DNA of 64,000 nucleotides from Nocardiopsis suaedae (lineage in GTDB: Bacteria; Actinomycetota; Actinomycetes; Streptosporangiales; Streptosporangiaceae). Below are positions 29,820-42,505 of the stretch, piece after piece. The stretch is taken from the NCBI RefSeq assembly GCF_027706745.1, contig NZ_JAQFWP010000011.1, forward strand, positions 62,001 through 126,000, in the 5' to 3' direction. Numbering within the stretch: the stretch's first letter is position 1; every line of letters begins with the position of its first letter. Below the pieces are notes generated by a model, which made no database searches, was not told the origin of the DNA, and worked only from the letters and a program-made list of their open reading frames with translations. A program made the position numbers and the translations under genes.

Positions 29820-30443
29820 CTAGCCCAGCAGCCCCGCGCGCATCGCCCGGGTGACCGCCGCGGTCCGGTCGGACACCTCCAGCTTGGCGTAGATGCGCAC
29901 CAGGTGGGTCTTGACCGTGGTGGCGCCGATGAACAGCCGCGCCCCGATCTCGGCGTTGGTCAGCCCGTCGGCGGCCAGTCGCAGCACCTGAACCTCCCGT
30001 TCGGACAGCGCCGGTGCCTCGGCCCGCGCCCGCATCCCCGACACCAGCCGGGTGGCCACCGACGGCGACAGCGCCGTCTCCCCGCGCGCGGCCGCCCGCA
30101 CCGCCGCCGCCAGCTCCGTACGCGGCGCGTCCTTGAGCAGGTAGCCGGTGGCCCCGGCCTCCACCGCGCGCAGGATGTCGGCGTCGGTGTCGTAGGTGGT
30201 CAGGATGAGCACCCGCACCCCCGGCGCCTCGCGCCGCAGCCGCCCGGTCGCCTCGGCTCCGTCCCCGCCCGGCATGCGCAGGTCCATCAGCACCACGTCG
30301 GCGGCGACCGCGGCGGCCACCGCCACCGCCTCGGCGCCCGAGGCGGCCTCCCCGGCCACCTCGATGTCCTCCTCGGCCGCCAGCATCCCCCGGATGCCCT
30401 CGCGGACCACCGGGTGGTCGTCGGCCAGCACCACGCGGATCAT
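29820..30443 (-). CDS. NarL/LuxR-family response regulator
   Basis: Receiver domain (about 1-115, Asp54 in LMDLRMPGG; acid pair Asp8-Asp9) plus a LuxR-type HTH (about 142-200, LSEREVQVLRLAADGLTNAE). 207 residues. Its ATG overlaps the stop of the upstream histidine kinase (ATGA), so the pair is a coupled two-component system. Because the kinase in turn overlaps the ABC exporter genes, the regulator probably controls that exporter in response to envelope or membrane signals, as in LiaRS/DesKR-like systems. That target is inference. Confidence 0.94.
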   Translation of the reverse strand: MIRVVLADDHPVVREGIRGMLAAEEDIEVAGEAASGAEAVAVAAAVAADVVLMDLRMPGGDGAEATGRLRREAPGVRVLILTTYDTDADILRAVEAGATGYLLKDAPRTELAAAVRAAARGETALSPSVATRLVSGMRARAEAPALSEREVQVLRLAADGLTNAEIGARLFIGATTVKTHLVRIYAKLEVSDRTAAVTRAMRAGLLG

Positions 30444-31668
30444 GCGCCCTCCTCTGTTCCCTGCGGTGTTCCCACCGGCCCCTCCGGGTGCGGGATCTCC
30501 AACCGGACCTCGGTTCCGCCGCCCGGGGCGGTCTCCAGGGCGAAGCGCCCGCCCGCCGCCTCGGCCCGGCGGCCCATCCCCGCCAGCCCGAAGCCGCTCC
30601 GCGGCGCCCCCGGGTCGAAGCCGCGCCCGTCGTCGCCGACGGTGACCCGGTAGGCCCCCGGTAGGTACTCCAGCACCACGGTGATGCGGGACGCCCCGGC
30701 GTGGCGGCGGGCGTTGGCCAGCGCCTCCTGCGCGCCGCGCAACAGGTCCACCTGTGATCCGGCGGGCAGGTGCGCCGGGGCTTGGCCGCGCACCGTGAAC
30801 ACGGTGTGGGCCCCGGCCTCCTCCCCGGTGCGCTCGGCGGTGCGGCGCAGCGCCTCCTCCAGCTCCAGGGCGGCCCCGCCCGCCAGGCCCCCGGCCACCA
30901 GCGCCCGCGCCTCGGCCAGGTTCTCCCGCCCGGTCTCCTTGATCAGCTCCAGGTGGCGCCGGGCCGCCCCGGGGTCGCGGTCCATCTCCGACTCCACGGC
31001 CTCCGCCAGGGCCACGACGCTGGTGAAGCCCTGGGCGAGGGTGTCGTGGATGTCGCGGGCGATGCGCTCGCGCTCGGCCAGCGCGCCCGCCCGCGCGGAC
31101 AGCGCCGCCGCCTGCTCCCGGCTGCGCTCCAGCTCCTCGATGAGCATCTTCCGTTCGGCGCTCTGCCCGATGATCCGGCCGATCCACCCGCCGAACCACA
31201 GCGAGAACAGCAGGATGACGGTGAGCACCGGCAGTTCGACCACCAGCCCGGCGGCCGCCGACGGGTCCAGCGCGGCGCGCAGCAGCGCCGGGCCGAAGAG
31301 GAGGGCGGCCACGGCGGCCCCGGCGGGAGCCCCCGGGGCGGTCATGAACACCAGCGGCGCCAGCGCGAACATGGCGGTGGCCACCGAGGGGACCGCGGTC
31401 GCGGCGGGAAGGTACAGCGCGGCGTATCCGGCCAGCGCCGGGGCCGCCCGCCACCTTTGGAACGGCCCCCGGCGCAGCACCCGCCGCCCGTACACCAGGT
31501 AGAAGGCGGCCAGGGCGGCCAGCGCCCCGGCGGCGGTCCACCGGGCGGCGGCGCCCTCGCCCGAGACGGCCCCCAGGAACGCCATCAGCCCCAGAACGGC
31601 CACCACGAAGGCGTCCCAGTAGGGCGTGGCGACCCAGTCCTCCGGCACGTCGGGCAGCCGCGGCGGCC

Positions 31669-35631
<3,963 letters not shown>

Positions 35632-35659
35632 GGGGGGTGGGGCTCCCGGGTCGGTCGGG

Positions 35660-36337
35660 TCAGAACAGCCGCGGCGTGTCCGGCTCGATGCCGCGCAGCG
35701 CGTCGTAGTCGAGGGTGAGGCACCCGATGCCGCGGTCGGTCGCCAGCACCCGCGCCTGCGGCTTGATCTCCTGGGCGGCGAACACCCCGCGCACCGGCTT
35801 GAGCGCCGGGTCCCGGTTGAGCAGCTCCAGGTAGCGGGTGAGCTGCTCGACGCCGTCGATGTCGCCGCGCCGCTTCAGCTCCACGGCCACGGTGCCGCCG
35901 TCGCCGTCCCGGCACAGGATGTCCACGGGGCCGATGGCGGTGGGGAACTCCCGCCGGATCAGCGTGTACCCCTCGCCGAGGGTGGTGATGTGCTCGGCGA
36001 GCAGCTCCTGCAGGTGCGCCTCGACGCCGTCCTTCTGCAGGCCCGGGTCGGGGCCGAGCTCGTGGGTGCTGTCGTGCAGCACCTCCTCGATGCGCAGCAC
36101 CAGCTTCTCGCCGGACTTGCCGTGGGTGACCGTCCACTCGGCGGTGCCGTCCTCGGCGGCCCCCTCGCGCACCGTGCACGGCGGGTTCATCCAGTTCAGC
36201 GGTTTGAAGGCGCGGTCGTCGGCATGGACCGAGACCGAGCCGTCGGCCTTGAACAGCACGAGCCGCGGGGCCATGGGCAGGTGGGCGGTGAGGCGGCCGA
36301 CGTAGTCGACGCTGCAGCGGGCGATCACGAGTCTCAC
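35660..36337 (-). CDS. nucS: Mismatch-specific endonuclease NucS (EndoMS)
   Basis: Cuts both strands at G-T, G-G and T-T mismatches; it gives actinobacteria, which lack MutS-MutL, their mismatch correction. 225 residues with an N-terminal DNA-binding domain ([20 protein letters not shown]) and the PD-(D/E)xK nuclease core: Asp139 in GPVDILC, Glu153 and Lys155 in VELKRRG, then [10 protein letters not shown]. The C-terminal DTPRLF resembles the sliding-clamp-binding tail of known members. GTG at 36337 was chosen by homology; upstream in-frame residues are unlike the family. TAGGAT lies eight bases before it, so the start may be leaderless. Confidence 0.95.
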   Translation of the reverse strand: MRLVIARCSVDYVGRLTAHLPMAPRLVLFKADGSVSVHADDRAFKPLNWMNPPCTVREGAAEDGTAEWTVTHGKSGEKLVLRIEEVLHDSTHELGPDPGLQKDGVEAHLQELLAEHITTLGEGYTLIRREFPTAIGPVDILCRDGDGGTVAVELKRRGDIDGVEQLTRYLELLNRDPALKPVRGVFAAQEIKPQARVLATDRGIGCLTLDYDALRGIEPDTPRLF

Positions 36338-36409
36338 GGCCCCCGATCCTAGCGGCGCAGCGGAGCCCGATTCCCCGGAACCTTCCCGGAACCGGTGGCG
36401 CCGAACGGT

Positions 36410-36428
36410 AATGATAACTATTTTCATA
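36410..36428. promoter_or_regulatory. Zur-like AT-rich palindrome between nucS and a divergent gene
   Basis: AATGATAAC, one base, ATTTTCATA: an imperfect 9-1-9 inverted repeat in an otherwise GC-rich gap. The reverse complement starts TATGAAAAT and resembles actinobacterial zinc uptake regulator (Zur) boxes of the TGAAAAT...ATTTTCA type. It lies 73 bases from the nucS start and 101 from the start of the conserved gene at 36529. Fur-family binding is inference. Confidence 0.5.
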
Positions 36429-36528
36429 TAGCGGCCGGGACAGCCTTCTGTGGCCCCCGGGCCCCGTGACGCGCCGTGGCACGGGGCTTACCGTCGCAAC
36501 GACCGCCCGACGAGAAGATGGGACACCC

Positions 36529-36921
36529 ATGTCGCTGACGGTTCCTCCCGAACTGCTGGACGAGGCCGAACGGGGCGAGGTCTCCGACGCCGACTTCATC
36601 GCCTGCATCCGCGAATCGCTGCCGTACGCCTGGTCCCTGGTGAGCGGCCTGGCCGAGCGCGCCGGGGCCGACGCCGACGGCACCGGCTTCGCCGCCAACG
36701 AGACCCCGCCGCCCAGCGAGGCCGAGCGCGGCCAGCTCCTGCGCATGGTGGCCAGCGACGCCATGCGCGCCGCCGTCGAGCGCCACTTCGGCATGCGGCT
36801 GGCCTTCCAGAACTGCCACCGCCTCGCCCTGTTCCCGCCCGGCACCGACGACGCCTACGCGGCGTTCACCACCCCCCGGGCCCAGCTCCTCAACCAGTCG
36901 CCCGAGCTCGTCGACTGCTGA
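36529..36921 (+). CDS. Conserved actinobacterial protein of unknown function
   Basis: A 130-residue soluble protein that I recognise as widespread in actinobacteria but cannot assign. The conserved segments are PPELLDEAERGEVSDADF at the start, LPYAWSLVSGLAERA, ASDAMRAAVERHFGMRLAFQN in the middle and RAQLLNQSPELVDC at the C-terminus. No signal or membrane segment. ATG at 36529 follows GAGAAGATGGGA; TACCGT at 36489-36494 may be its -10. The divergent palindrome upstream could regulate it. It converges on the flavin-dependent oxidoreductase gene. Confidence 0.8.
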   Translation: MSLTVPPELLDEAERGEVSDADFIACIRESLPYAWSLVSGLAERAGADADGTGFAANETPPPSEAERGQLLRMVASDAMRAAVERHFGMRLAFQNCHRLALFPPGTDDAYAAFTTPRAQLLNQSPELVDC

Positions 36922-36941
36922 TCCGGCCCCGACACGGGCGC

Positions 36942-36964
36942 GGCGGCGCCGCTCAGGCGCCGCC
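36942..36964. terminator. Bidirectional hairpin between convergent genes
   Basis: A perfect 9-bp stem GGCGGCGCC/GGCGCCGCC with loop GCTCA. The stop codon of the minus-strand oxidoreductase (36953-36955) lies in the loop. No T run, but it could end both transcripts. Confidence 0.5.
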
Positions 36965-37966
36965 GCGCACCAGCGGCAGCACCTCCTCGCCCAGCCGGGC
37001 GATGTTCTCCAGCACCGCCGCCTCCTCGCCCGCGCCCTCCACCAGCAGCATCAGCGCGTCCGCGCCGGTCTCCTCCGCCCGCCCGCGCAGCACGGCGGCG
37101 CAGTCCTCCGCCGAGCCCACCGCGTGCGCGTCGCACAGGAACCGCGCATAGGCGTCCGGATCCCGCTGCGGCCGCGGCCGCCCGTCCACCGGCACGTAGC
37201 CCTCCAGCCCCGGGCCCAGCCACCGCGGCAGCGCCTCCAGCAGCACCTTGCGCGCCTGCCCGCGCGAGTCCGCCACATGCGCCACCGCCGCCGCCACGTG
37301 CCCGCCCACCGGGCCGCCCCCGGCCTCCGCGCGCAGCTCCCCGTAGCGCCCCAGCATCGCCGCCTGGGCGGCCCCGTCCTGGTGCAGGCCGAGCATCACC
37401 GGCAGCCCCGCCCCCGCGGCCAGCGCCAGCGTCGGCTCCGACGTCGCCGCCACCACCACCTCCGGGTGCGGCAGCGTCCGCGGCCCCGGCACCACCTCCA
37501 CCTCGCGGAACCCGAACACCGCCCCGTCGGCGCGCATCGGCCCACCGCGCAGCGCCTCCAGCAGCACCTCCAGCGACTCGCCGAACCCCCGCTCGTACCG
37601 CTCCAGCCCGGTGCCGAACACCTCCAGATCCACCCACGGGCCGCCGCGCCCCACCCCCAGCCGGAACCGCCCCCCGGACACCTGGTCCAGCAGGTTGGCC
37701 TGCTCGGCCAGGGCCACCGGGTGGGCGGTGCTCAGCACGCTCACCGCGGTGCCCACCCGCACCCGGCGGGTGCGGCCCAGCACGAAGGCGGCCATCGCCA
37801 CCGCCGACGGGCACACCCCGTAGGACATGAAGTGGTGCTCGGCGAACCACACGTCGTCGAACCCGGCCCGCTCGGCGGCCTCGGCCGCCCGCGCCGCCGC
37901 CTCCAGGGTGGTGGTGTGGTCCCGGCCGGGGAACCCGGCCGCGGGAAGGAAGGCTCCGATGCGCAT
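36953..37966 (-). CDS. LLM-class flavin-dependent oxidoreductase (luciferase-like)
   Basis: TIM-barrel monooxygenase of the bacterial luciferase-like superfamily, 337 residues. Typical landmarks: MRIGAFLPAAGF at the start, FDDVWFAEHHF (about 37-47), VRVGTAVSVLSTAHPVALAEQ, and the conserved SGGRFRLGVGRGGPWVD (about 96-112). Uses reduced FMN or F420; substrate unknown. The short LxxxVGRGG type is usually FMN-dependent. CACAAT six bases before the ATG may be a weak leaderless -10. It is divergent from the hydroxyacyl-CoA dehydrogenase gene. Confidence 0.88.
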   Translation of the reverse strand: MRIGAFLPAAGFPGRDHTTTLEAAARAAEAAERAGFDDVWFAEHHFMSYGVCPSAVAMAAFVLGRTRRVRVGTAVSVLSTAHPVALAEQANLLDQVSGGRFRLGVGRGGPWVDLEVFGTGLERYERGFGESLEVLLEALRGGPMRADGAVFGFREVEVVPGPRTLPHPEVVVAATSEPTLALAAGAGLPVMLGLHQDGAAQAAMLGRYGELRAEAGGGPVGGHVAAAVAHVADSRGQARKVLLEALPRWLGPGLEGYVPVDGRPRPQRDPDAYARFLCDAHAVGSAEDCAAVLRGRAEETGADALMLLVEGAGEEAAVLENIARLGEEVLPLVRGGA

Positions 37967-38031
37967 GGGGCCATTGTGCTGCGCCGCCCGGCGCCGCGGG
38001 GGCGGAACCGGGCCACCGGGGGGAGACCGTC

Positions 38032-38037
38032 TAGGGT
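38032..38037 (+). promoter_or_regulatory. -10 element TAGGGT, leaderless start of the hydroxyacyl-CoA dehydrogenase
   Basis: TAGGGT is followed by seven bases and the ATG at 38045, so the mRNA should begin at the start codon. Confidence 0.6.
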
Positions 38038-38044
38038 TGGCCCC

Positions 38045-39226
38045 ATGGTGCAGGAATTCAACAAGGTCGGAGTGGTCGGGCTCGGCACGATGGGCGCGGG
38101 GATCGCCGAGGTCTTCGCCCGGGCCGGCTTCTCCGTCACCGGAGTCGAGATCGACACGGACGCCGTCGAGCGCGGCCGCGGACACATCGCCGCATCCCTC
38201 GGGCGCGCCCGCGACAAGGGCAAGATCACCCAGGAGGAGCACGACACGATCCTCGCGCGGATCGCGCTGACGACCGACCGCGAGGACCTGGGCGACGCCG
38301 ACTTCGTCGTCGAGGCCGTCCCCGAACGGCCCGACATCAAGCGCGACGTCTTCACCGACCTGGACCGGATCTGCCCGCCCGGCACGATCCTGGCCACCAA
38401 CACCTCCTCGCTGTCGGTCACCGAGATCGCCGCGCTCACCGACCGCCCCGGCCTGGTCGTCGGCCTCCACTTCTTCAATCCCGCCCCGGTGATGAAGCTG
38501 GTCGAGGTGGTCTCCACCCCCTCCACCGACCCCGGCACCGCCGCCGTGGCCGAGGAGGTCGCCAAGCGCATCGGCAAGACCCCGGTCAGCGTGGGCGACC
38601 GCGCCGGGTTCGTCGCCAACGCCCTGCTGGTGCCCTACATCAACGACGCCGTCTCCCTCTACGGGCGCCGCCTGGCCTCCCGCGAGGAGATCGACGCCGC
38701 CGCCTCCGAGGGCGCCGGGCTGCCCATGGGGCCGCTCACCCTCGCCGACCTGGTCGGCCTGGACGTGTGCCTGGCCGTCATGGACGTGCTCTGGGAGGAG
38801 TTCCGCACCCCCCGGTACGCGGCCGCGCCGCTGCTGCGCCGCATGGTCACCGCCGGGATGCTCGGCCGCAAGAGCGGCCGCGGCTTCTACCCCTACGGCG
38901 GGGAGGCCCCGGCCGCCGAGGACGCCCCCTCCGGCCCCATCGCGCAGGCCGTCCGCGACGGCTCGCTCGGGTTCGGCCTGGCCGACCTGCTGCTGGCCCC
39001 GCACATGGACGACGCGCTGCGGATGGTCGGCGACGGCTACGCCACCGCGGTGGACGTCGACACCGCCATGCGGTTCGGCTGCGGCTATCCCAAGGGCCCG
39101 GTCGAGCTGGCCGAGGAGCGCGGCGGCGCCGAGGTGGCGCGCGTCCTGCGCGCCGTCGCCGACGCCGGCCTCGCCCCCTGCACACCCTCCCCGCTCACGG
39201 CCAAGGCGGCGCGGGAGAACGCGTAG
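38045..39226 (+). CDS. 3-hydroxyacyl-CoA dehydrogenase (3-hydroxybutyryl-CoA dehydrogenase type)
   Basis: NAD-dependent oxidation of 3-hydroxyacyl-CoA to 3-oxoacyl-CoA, or the reverse in butyryl-CoA synthesis. The NAD domain starts GVVGLGTMGAGIAEVFA (about 8-24); LATNTSSLSVTEIA and the catalytic His in GLHFFNPAPVMKLVEVV follow, then the first C-terminal domain (about 188-285, RAGFVANALLVPYINDAV). At 393 residues it is about 100 longer than simple enzymes and carries a second, degenerate copy of the C-terminal domain (from about 300, GFGLADLLLAPHMDDALRMV). The Streptomyces counterpart has the same position near nucS. Confidence 0.93.
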   Translation: MVQEFNKVGVVGLGTMGAGIAEVFARAGFSVTGVEIDTDAVERGRGHIAASLGRARDKGKITQEEHDTILARIALTTDREDLGDADFVVEAVPERPDIKRDVFTDLDRICPPGTILATNTSSLSVTEIAALTDRPGLVVGLHFFNPAPVMKLVEVVSTPSTDPGTAAVAEEVAKRIGKTPVSVGDRAGFVANALLVPYINDAVSLYGRRLASREEIDAAASEGAGLPMGPLTLADLVGLDVCLAVMDVLWEEFRTPRYAAAPLLRRMVTAGMLGRKSGRGFYPYGGEAPAAEDAPSGPIAQAVRDGSLGFGLADLLLAPHMDDALRMVGDGYATAVDVDTAMRFGCGYPKGPVELAEERGGAEVARVLRAVADAGLAPCTPSPLTAKAARENA

Positions 39227-39267
39227 AACGGCAGCACCCCGGGGCCCCTGGACGCTCCAGGGGCCCC

Positions 39268-39273
39268 TACCCT
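39268..39273 (+). promoter_or_regulatory. -10 element TACCCT, leaderless start of the zinc-ribbon-like gene
   Basis: TACCCT, six bases, then GTG at 39280. No Shine-Dalgarno sequence fits in the gap. Confidence 0.55.
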
Positions 39274-39279
39274 TGAAGG

Positions 39280-39576
39280 GTGAGCCCGCGCCGAAACACA
39301 CCCCGCCGCCGAGGGGCGCCCGCCCGCGACGCCGACCCCGACGCCCTGATGCTGCGCGTCACCGGGGGCCAACGGCGGGAGACCGGACCCGACGGCGAGT
39401 GGGTGCTGCGGCAGATCAGCGGCGCCGCGGCCGCCAAGACCTACCGCTGCCCCGGGTGCCACCAGGACATCCGGCCGGGCACGCCGCACGTGGTGGCCTG
39501 GCGCCCCTACGGCGACGGCGAGGACCGCCGGCACTGGCACTCCTCCTGCTGGCAGCGGCGCGCGCACCTGCGCTGA
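39280..39576 (+). CDS. Conserved small protein with a possible Cys/His zinc site
   Basis: A 98-residue actinobacterial protein, basic at the N-terminus (SPRRNTPRRRG). The conserved half reads YRCPGCHQDIRPGTPHVV then RRHWHSSCWQRRAHLR: two CxxC-like and HxxxC elements that would make one zinc site. In other genomes such genes carry the uninformative name ATP/GTP-binding protein, but I see no P-loop. GTG start with a leaderless-type -10. It precedes an alpha/beta hydrolase by nine bases, so the two are probably co-transcribed. Confidence 0.75.
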   Translation: MSPRRNTPRRRGAPARDADPDALMLRVTGGQRRETGPDGEWVLRQISGAAAAKTYRCPGCHQDIRPGTPHVVAWRPYGDGEDRRHWHSSCWQRRAHLR

Positions 39577-39585
39577 GAGGAACCC

Positions 39586-40323
39586 ATGGAGATCCGCGCC
39601 ACCACGGTGCTCCCCGCCGAGCGCCGCCCCATCACCCTGCACACCGCCGACGGCCTGGAGCTCGTCGGCGAGCTGGCGCTGCCCGGGGGCGGCGCCGCCC
39701 CCGCCGCCACCCTGGTGTGCCTGCACCCGCTGCCCACCGCCGAGGGCATGATGGACAGCCACGTGCTGCGCAAGGCCGCCTTCCGGCTGCCGGCGCTGGC
39801 CGACACCGCGGTGCTGCGGTTCAACACCCGCGGCACCTCCTCGCGGCACGGCACCAGCCAGGGCTCCTTCGGCGACGGCGAGGCCGAGCGCTACGACGTG
39901 GCCGCCGCCATCGAGTACGCCGAGTTCGAGGGGCTGCCCCGGCCGTGGCTGCTGGGCTGGTCCTTCGGCACCGAGCTGGCCCTGAAGTGGGGGCGCGACC
40001 CGGAGGTGGAGGGCGCCGTGCTGCTGTCGCCGCCGCTGCACCGGGCCACCGACGCCGACCTGGACGCCTGGGCGGAGTTCGGGCGTCCGCTGACCGCGCT
40101 GGTCCCCGAGTTCGACGACTACCTGCGCCCCGACGAGGCGCGGCGCCGCTTCGCCCGGGTGCCGCAGGCCGAGGTGGTCGGCGTCCCGGGCGCCAAGCAC
40201 CTGTGGGTCGGTGAACCCTCGGTCCGCACCGTCCTGGACGCGGTCGTCCAGCGCGTGGCCCCCAAGGCCCACCCGCTGCCGACCGAGTGGGACGGCCCCG
40301 CGACCAAGGACACCGGGCTGTAA
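39586..40323 (+). CDS. Alpha/beta hydrolase
   Basis: A 245-residue cytosolic hydrolase of the alpha/beta fold. The nucleophile elbow is GWSFG (about 125-129), the oxyanion strand LVCLHPLPTAEGMM (about 44-57) and the FNTRGTSSRHG loop resembles DUF/YeiW-like small hydrolases. A His near GAKHLW (about 203-208) could complete the triad. Substrate unknown. GAGAGGAA precedes the ATG. It ends at a strong bidirectional terminator shared with the convergent filament protein gene. Confidence 0.85.
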   Translation: MEIRATTVLPAERRPITLHTADGLELVGELALPGGGAAPAATLVCLHPLPTAEGMMDSHVLRKAAFRLPALADTAVLRFNTRGTSSRHGTSQGSFGDGEAERYDVAAAIEYAEFEGLPRPWLLGWSFGTELALKWGRDPEVEGAVLLSPPLHRATDADLDAWAEFGRPLTALVPEFDDYLRPDEARRRFARVPQAEVVGVPGAKHLWVGEPSVRTVLDAVVQRVAPKAHPLPTEWDGPATKDTGL

Positions 40324-40324
40324 A

Positions 40325-40366
40325 CGCGCGAAGGCCCGGCCCCCGCGGGGGCCGGGCCTTCGCGCG
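40325..40366. terminator. Strong bidirectional terminator
   Basis: A perfect 19-bp palindromic stem (from CGCGCGAAGGCCC to GGGCCTTCGCGCG) with a 4-base loop, lying directly between the stops of two convergent genes. No T runs, but the stem is exceptionally stable. Confidence 0.85.
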
Positions 40367-40383
40367 TGCTCAGGGCCGGTGCG

Positions 40384-41688
40384 CTACTCCTGCCACCAGT
40401 CCTCGTCCTCCTCGCCGGAGGAGGCGTTGACCGCCTCCTTCTTCTTGGCCTCGCCGTTGGCGGCGGCCTTCCCGTTGGAGGAGGCCTTCTGCTCCAGGGC
40501 GGGGGCCTCCGCCGCGGCCGGGGCCGCGGGGGCGGCCGGGGCCGGGGCGTCGCCGCCGCCGAGCAGCTGGCGCAGCTGCTGCAGGTGCGACTGGATGCTG
40601 TCGCGCTGCTTGGTCAGCTCGTCGACCTGCTGGCGGGCGGCGGTCAGAACGCGGTCCGCCTCCGACTTGGCGTCGCTGACCAGGTGGTCGGCCTTGGAAC
40701 GGGCCTCCTGGCCGATCTGCTCGGCCTGCTTCTTGGCGTTGCCGACGACCTGCTTGGCGTGCTGCTCGGCCTCCTTGCGGGTCTGCTCGGCCTGGCTGCT
40801 GGCCTTGGTGGCGCGCTGGTCGGCGCTGGCGGCCCGCTCCTCGGCCTCGGCCACCAGCTTCTGGGTGGCGGCCTGGGCGGCGGCGAGCCGCTCGGAGTCC
40901 TGCCGCTCGGCCTCCTCGCGGCGGCCGGCCAGCTGGATCTCGAACTCCGACTCCTCCTGGGCGCGCCGGGCCTCGCTCTCCTCCATGTTCCGCTGCGCCT
41001 GCGCGCGCAGCTCCTCGGCCTGGCGCTTGGCGGCCTGGATGGTCTCGTCGCGCTCGCGCTTCATGGCCGCGCGGGCCTGGGTGCACTCGCGCTCGGTGGT
41101 CATCCGGATCTTGGAGATCTCGGCCTCGTGGGTGGCCTGGCGCTCCGCCATCTCGTGCTCGACCTGCGAGATCTTCTTCTGGACCTCGCGCTCGGTGGTG
41201 GCGGTGAGCTCATCGGCCTGGCGCCGCGCGGTGGTGCGGACCTCCTCGGCCTCGTTCTCGGCGGAGGTGCGCATCTCGTCCGCCTCGCGCTGGGCGGTGG
41301 TGCGCAGCTCGGTGGCCTCGTTCTCGGCGGCCGCGCGCATGTCGGCGGCCTCGATCTTGGCCTCGGCGCGGATGTCGTCGGCCTCGGCGCGCGCGCCCTG
41401 CACGAGCTCGGCGGCCTGCTCCTCGGCCAGACGGAGGAGCTGCTCGATGCGCGCGCCCAGACCCGCGTAGGTCGGGCGCTCCTGCTCCTGGAGCTGGCGC
41501 TTGACCTCGGTGAGCTCGTTGCGCGCGCCCTCGGCGTCCTCGCGCGCCTGGGTCAGGTCGGTGTGCTTCTGGGTGATGTACTCCTGGACCTGCTGCCGGT
41601 CATAGCCGCGCAGGACCACGTCGAACTCGGTCGACTGGGTGCCTTCATCGAAGAAGTTGGTGAGCTGGGCTTCAATATCGGACGACAT
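40384..41688 (-). CDS. Scy/FilP-like DivIVA-domain coiled-coil cytoskeletal protein
   Basis: A 434-residue, almost entirely alpha-helical protein. Residues about 20-40 (EFDVVLRGYDRQQVQEYI) resemble a DivIVA head; the rod (about 40-370) contains an exact run of six 11-residue repeats at 102-167 (EADDIRAEAKI, EAADMRAAAEN, EATELRTTAQR and so on), a hendecad coiled coil. The tail is Ala/Pro-rich then acidic, ending EDEDWWQE. In Streptomyces, Scy and FilP lie next to the methylmalonyl-CoA epimerase and thiolase genes and organise tip growth; the same neighbours occur here. ATG at 41688 chosen as the start of the conserved head; an earlier in-frame start at 41721 adds 11 residues. Confidence 0.85.
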   Translation of the reverse strand: MSSDIEAQLTNFFDEGTQSTEFDVVLRGYDRQQVQEYITQKHTDLTQAREDAEGARNELTEVKRQLQEQERPTYAGLGARIEQLLRLAEEQAAELVQGARAEADDIRAEAKIEAADMRAAAENEATELRTTAQREADEMRTSAENEAEEVRTTARRQADELTATTEREVQKKISQVEHEMAERQATHEAEISKIRMTTERECTQARAAMKRERDETIQAAKRQAEELRAQAQRNMEESEARRAQEESEFEIQLAGRREEAERQDSERLAAAQAATQKLVAEAEERAASADQRATKASSQAEQTRKEAEQHAKQVVGNAKKQAEQIGQEARSKADHLVSDAKSEADRVLTAARQQVDELTKQRDSIQSHLQQLRQLLGGGDAPAPAAPAAPAAAEAPALEQKASSNGKAAANGEAKKKEAVNASSGEEDEDWWQE

Positions 41689-41973
41689 GTGGCGGAATCC
41701 TGAACGGTGACGAGACGGCAAGCGGACGGACGGGTGGCGAGTCGCCCTCCGCGCACGCCCTCCAGGGGAGGGTACTGCGCGCCGACCTCAGGCGTATCGA
41801 AGTTCTCTCCATTGATACGGAGTCTTGGTCGGCCGTTGCGGACGCCATTAGCGCCGGGGGGACGCCGTCGGCTCCGGGGGAGGCTCGCCGGCCGTGGACG
41901 ACTGGGCGGGCGCCAGGATCCTGGCGGTCAGCAGACTTTACCAAGCGCGGGGAGGCCCTGTGTGACGGTTGCG

Positions 41974-42420
41974 TCACGAACCTTCCGGATCGGGCCCGGA
42001 ACCGGCCGCCTGGACCAGCTCGGTCAGCACCCCGCCGCAGTCCTTGGGGTGCAGGAAGGCGATGCGCGACCCCATCGACCCCGGGCGCGGCTCGGCGTCC
42101 AGGACGCGCACCCCGCGCCCGGCGACCGCCGCCGAGGCCCCGGCCACGTCCCCGGTGCCGAACGCCACGTGGTGCACCCCCTCGCCGTGCCGGTCCAGGA
42201 ACTTGGCGACGGGGGAGTCGTCCCGCACCGGCTCCAGGAGCTGCAGGTAGCTGGCGCCGCCGTCGTCGGTGCCGCTGACGCGCAGCATCGCCTCGCGCAC
42301 CCCCTGCTCTTCGTTGACCTCTTCGTGGGCCACCTCGAAGCCGTAGGTGGAGCGGTAGAACGCGACGGCGGCGTCCAGGTCGCGGCAGGCGATGCCGACG
42401 TGGTCGATGCGCGTGAACAC
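41974..42420 (-). CDS. mce: Methylmalonyl-CoA epimerase
   Basis: Interconverts (2S)- and (2R)-methylmalonyl-CoA. Two glyoxalase-fold repeats in 148 residues, with metal ligands in RIDHVGIA (His7), GVHHVAFG (His) and the C-terminal LTELVQ (Glu). GTG at 42420 follows GGGAGG by ten bases. It is divergent from the thiolase gene and near meaB and the mutase at 50.2 kb, a propionyl/branched acyl-CoA set. Confidence 0.93.
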   Translation of the reverse strand: MFTRIDHVGIACRDLDAAVAFYRSTYGFEVAHEEVNEEQGVREAMLRVSGTDDGGASYLQLLEPVRDDSPVAKFLDRHGEGVHHVAFGTGDVAGASAAVAGRGVRVLDAEPRPGSMGSRIAFLHPKDCGGVLTELVQAAGSGPDPEGS

Positions 42421-42505
42421 GGGTGCCGATCCTCCCGGGAGGCGGTCGAGCGGACATCTGTATCGTGGCAGAACAAGTGCGACCAGGAACACGGGGAGGC
42501 CCCAC

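Noticed and set aside
41962-41977. GTGACG...CGTCAC inverted repeat at the mce stop as a CRP-like site
   Set aside because: Spacing is two bases too long for a CRP-type site, and it lies at a gene end rather than in a promoter.
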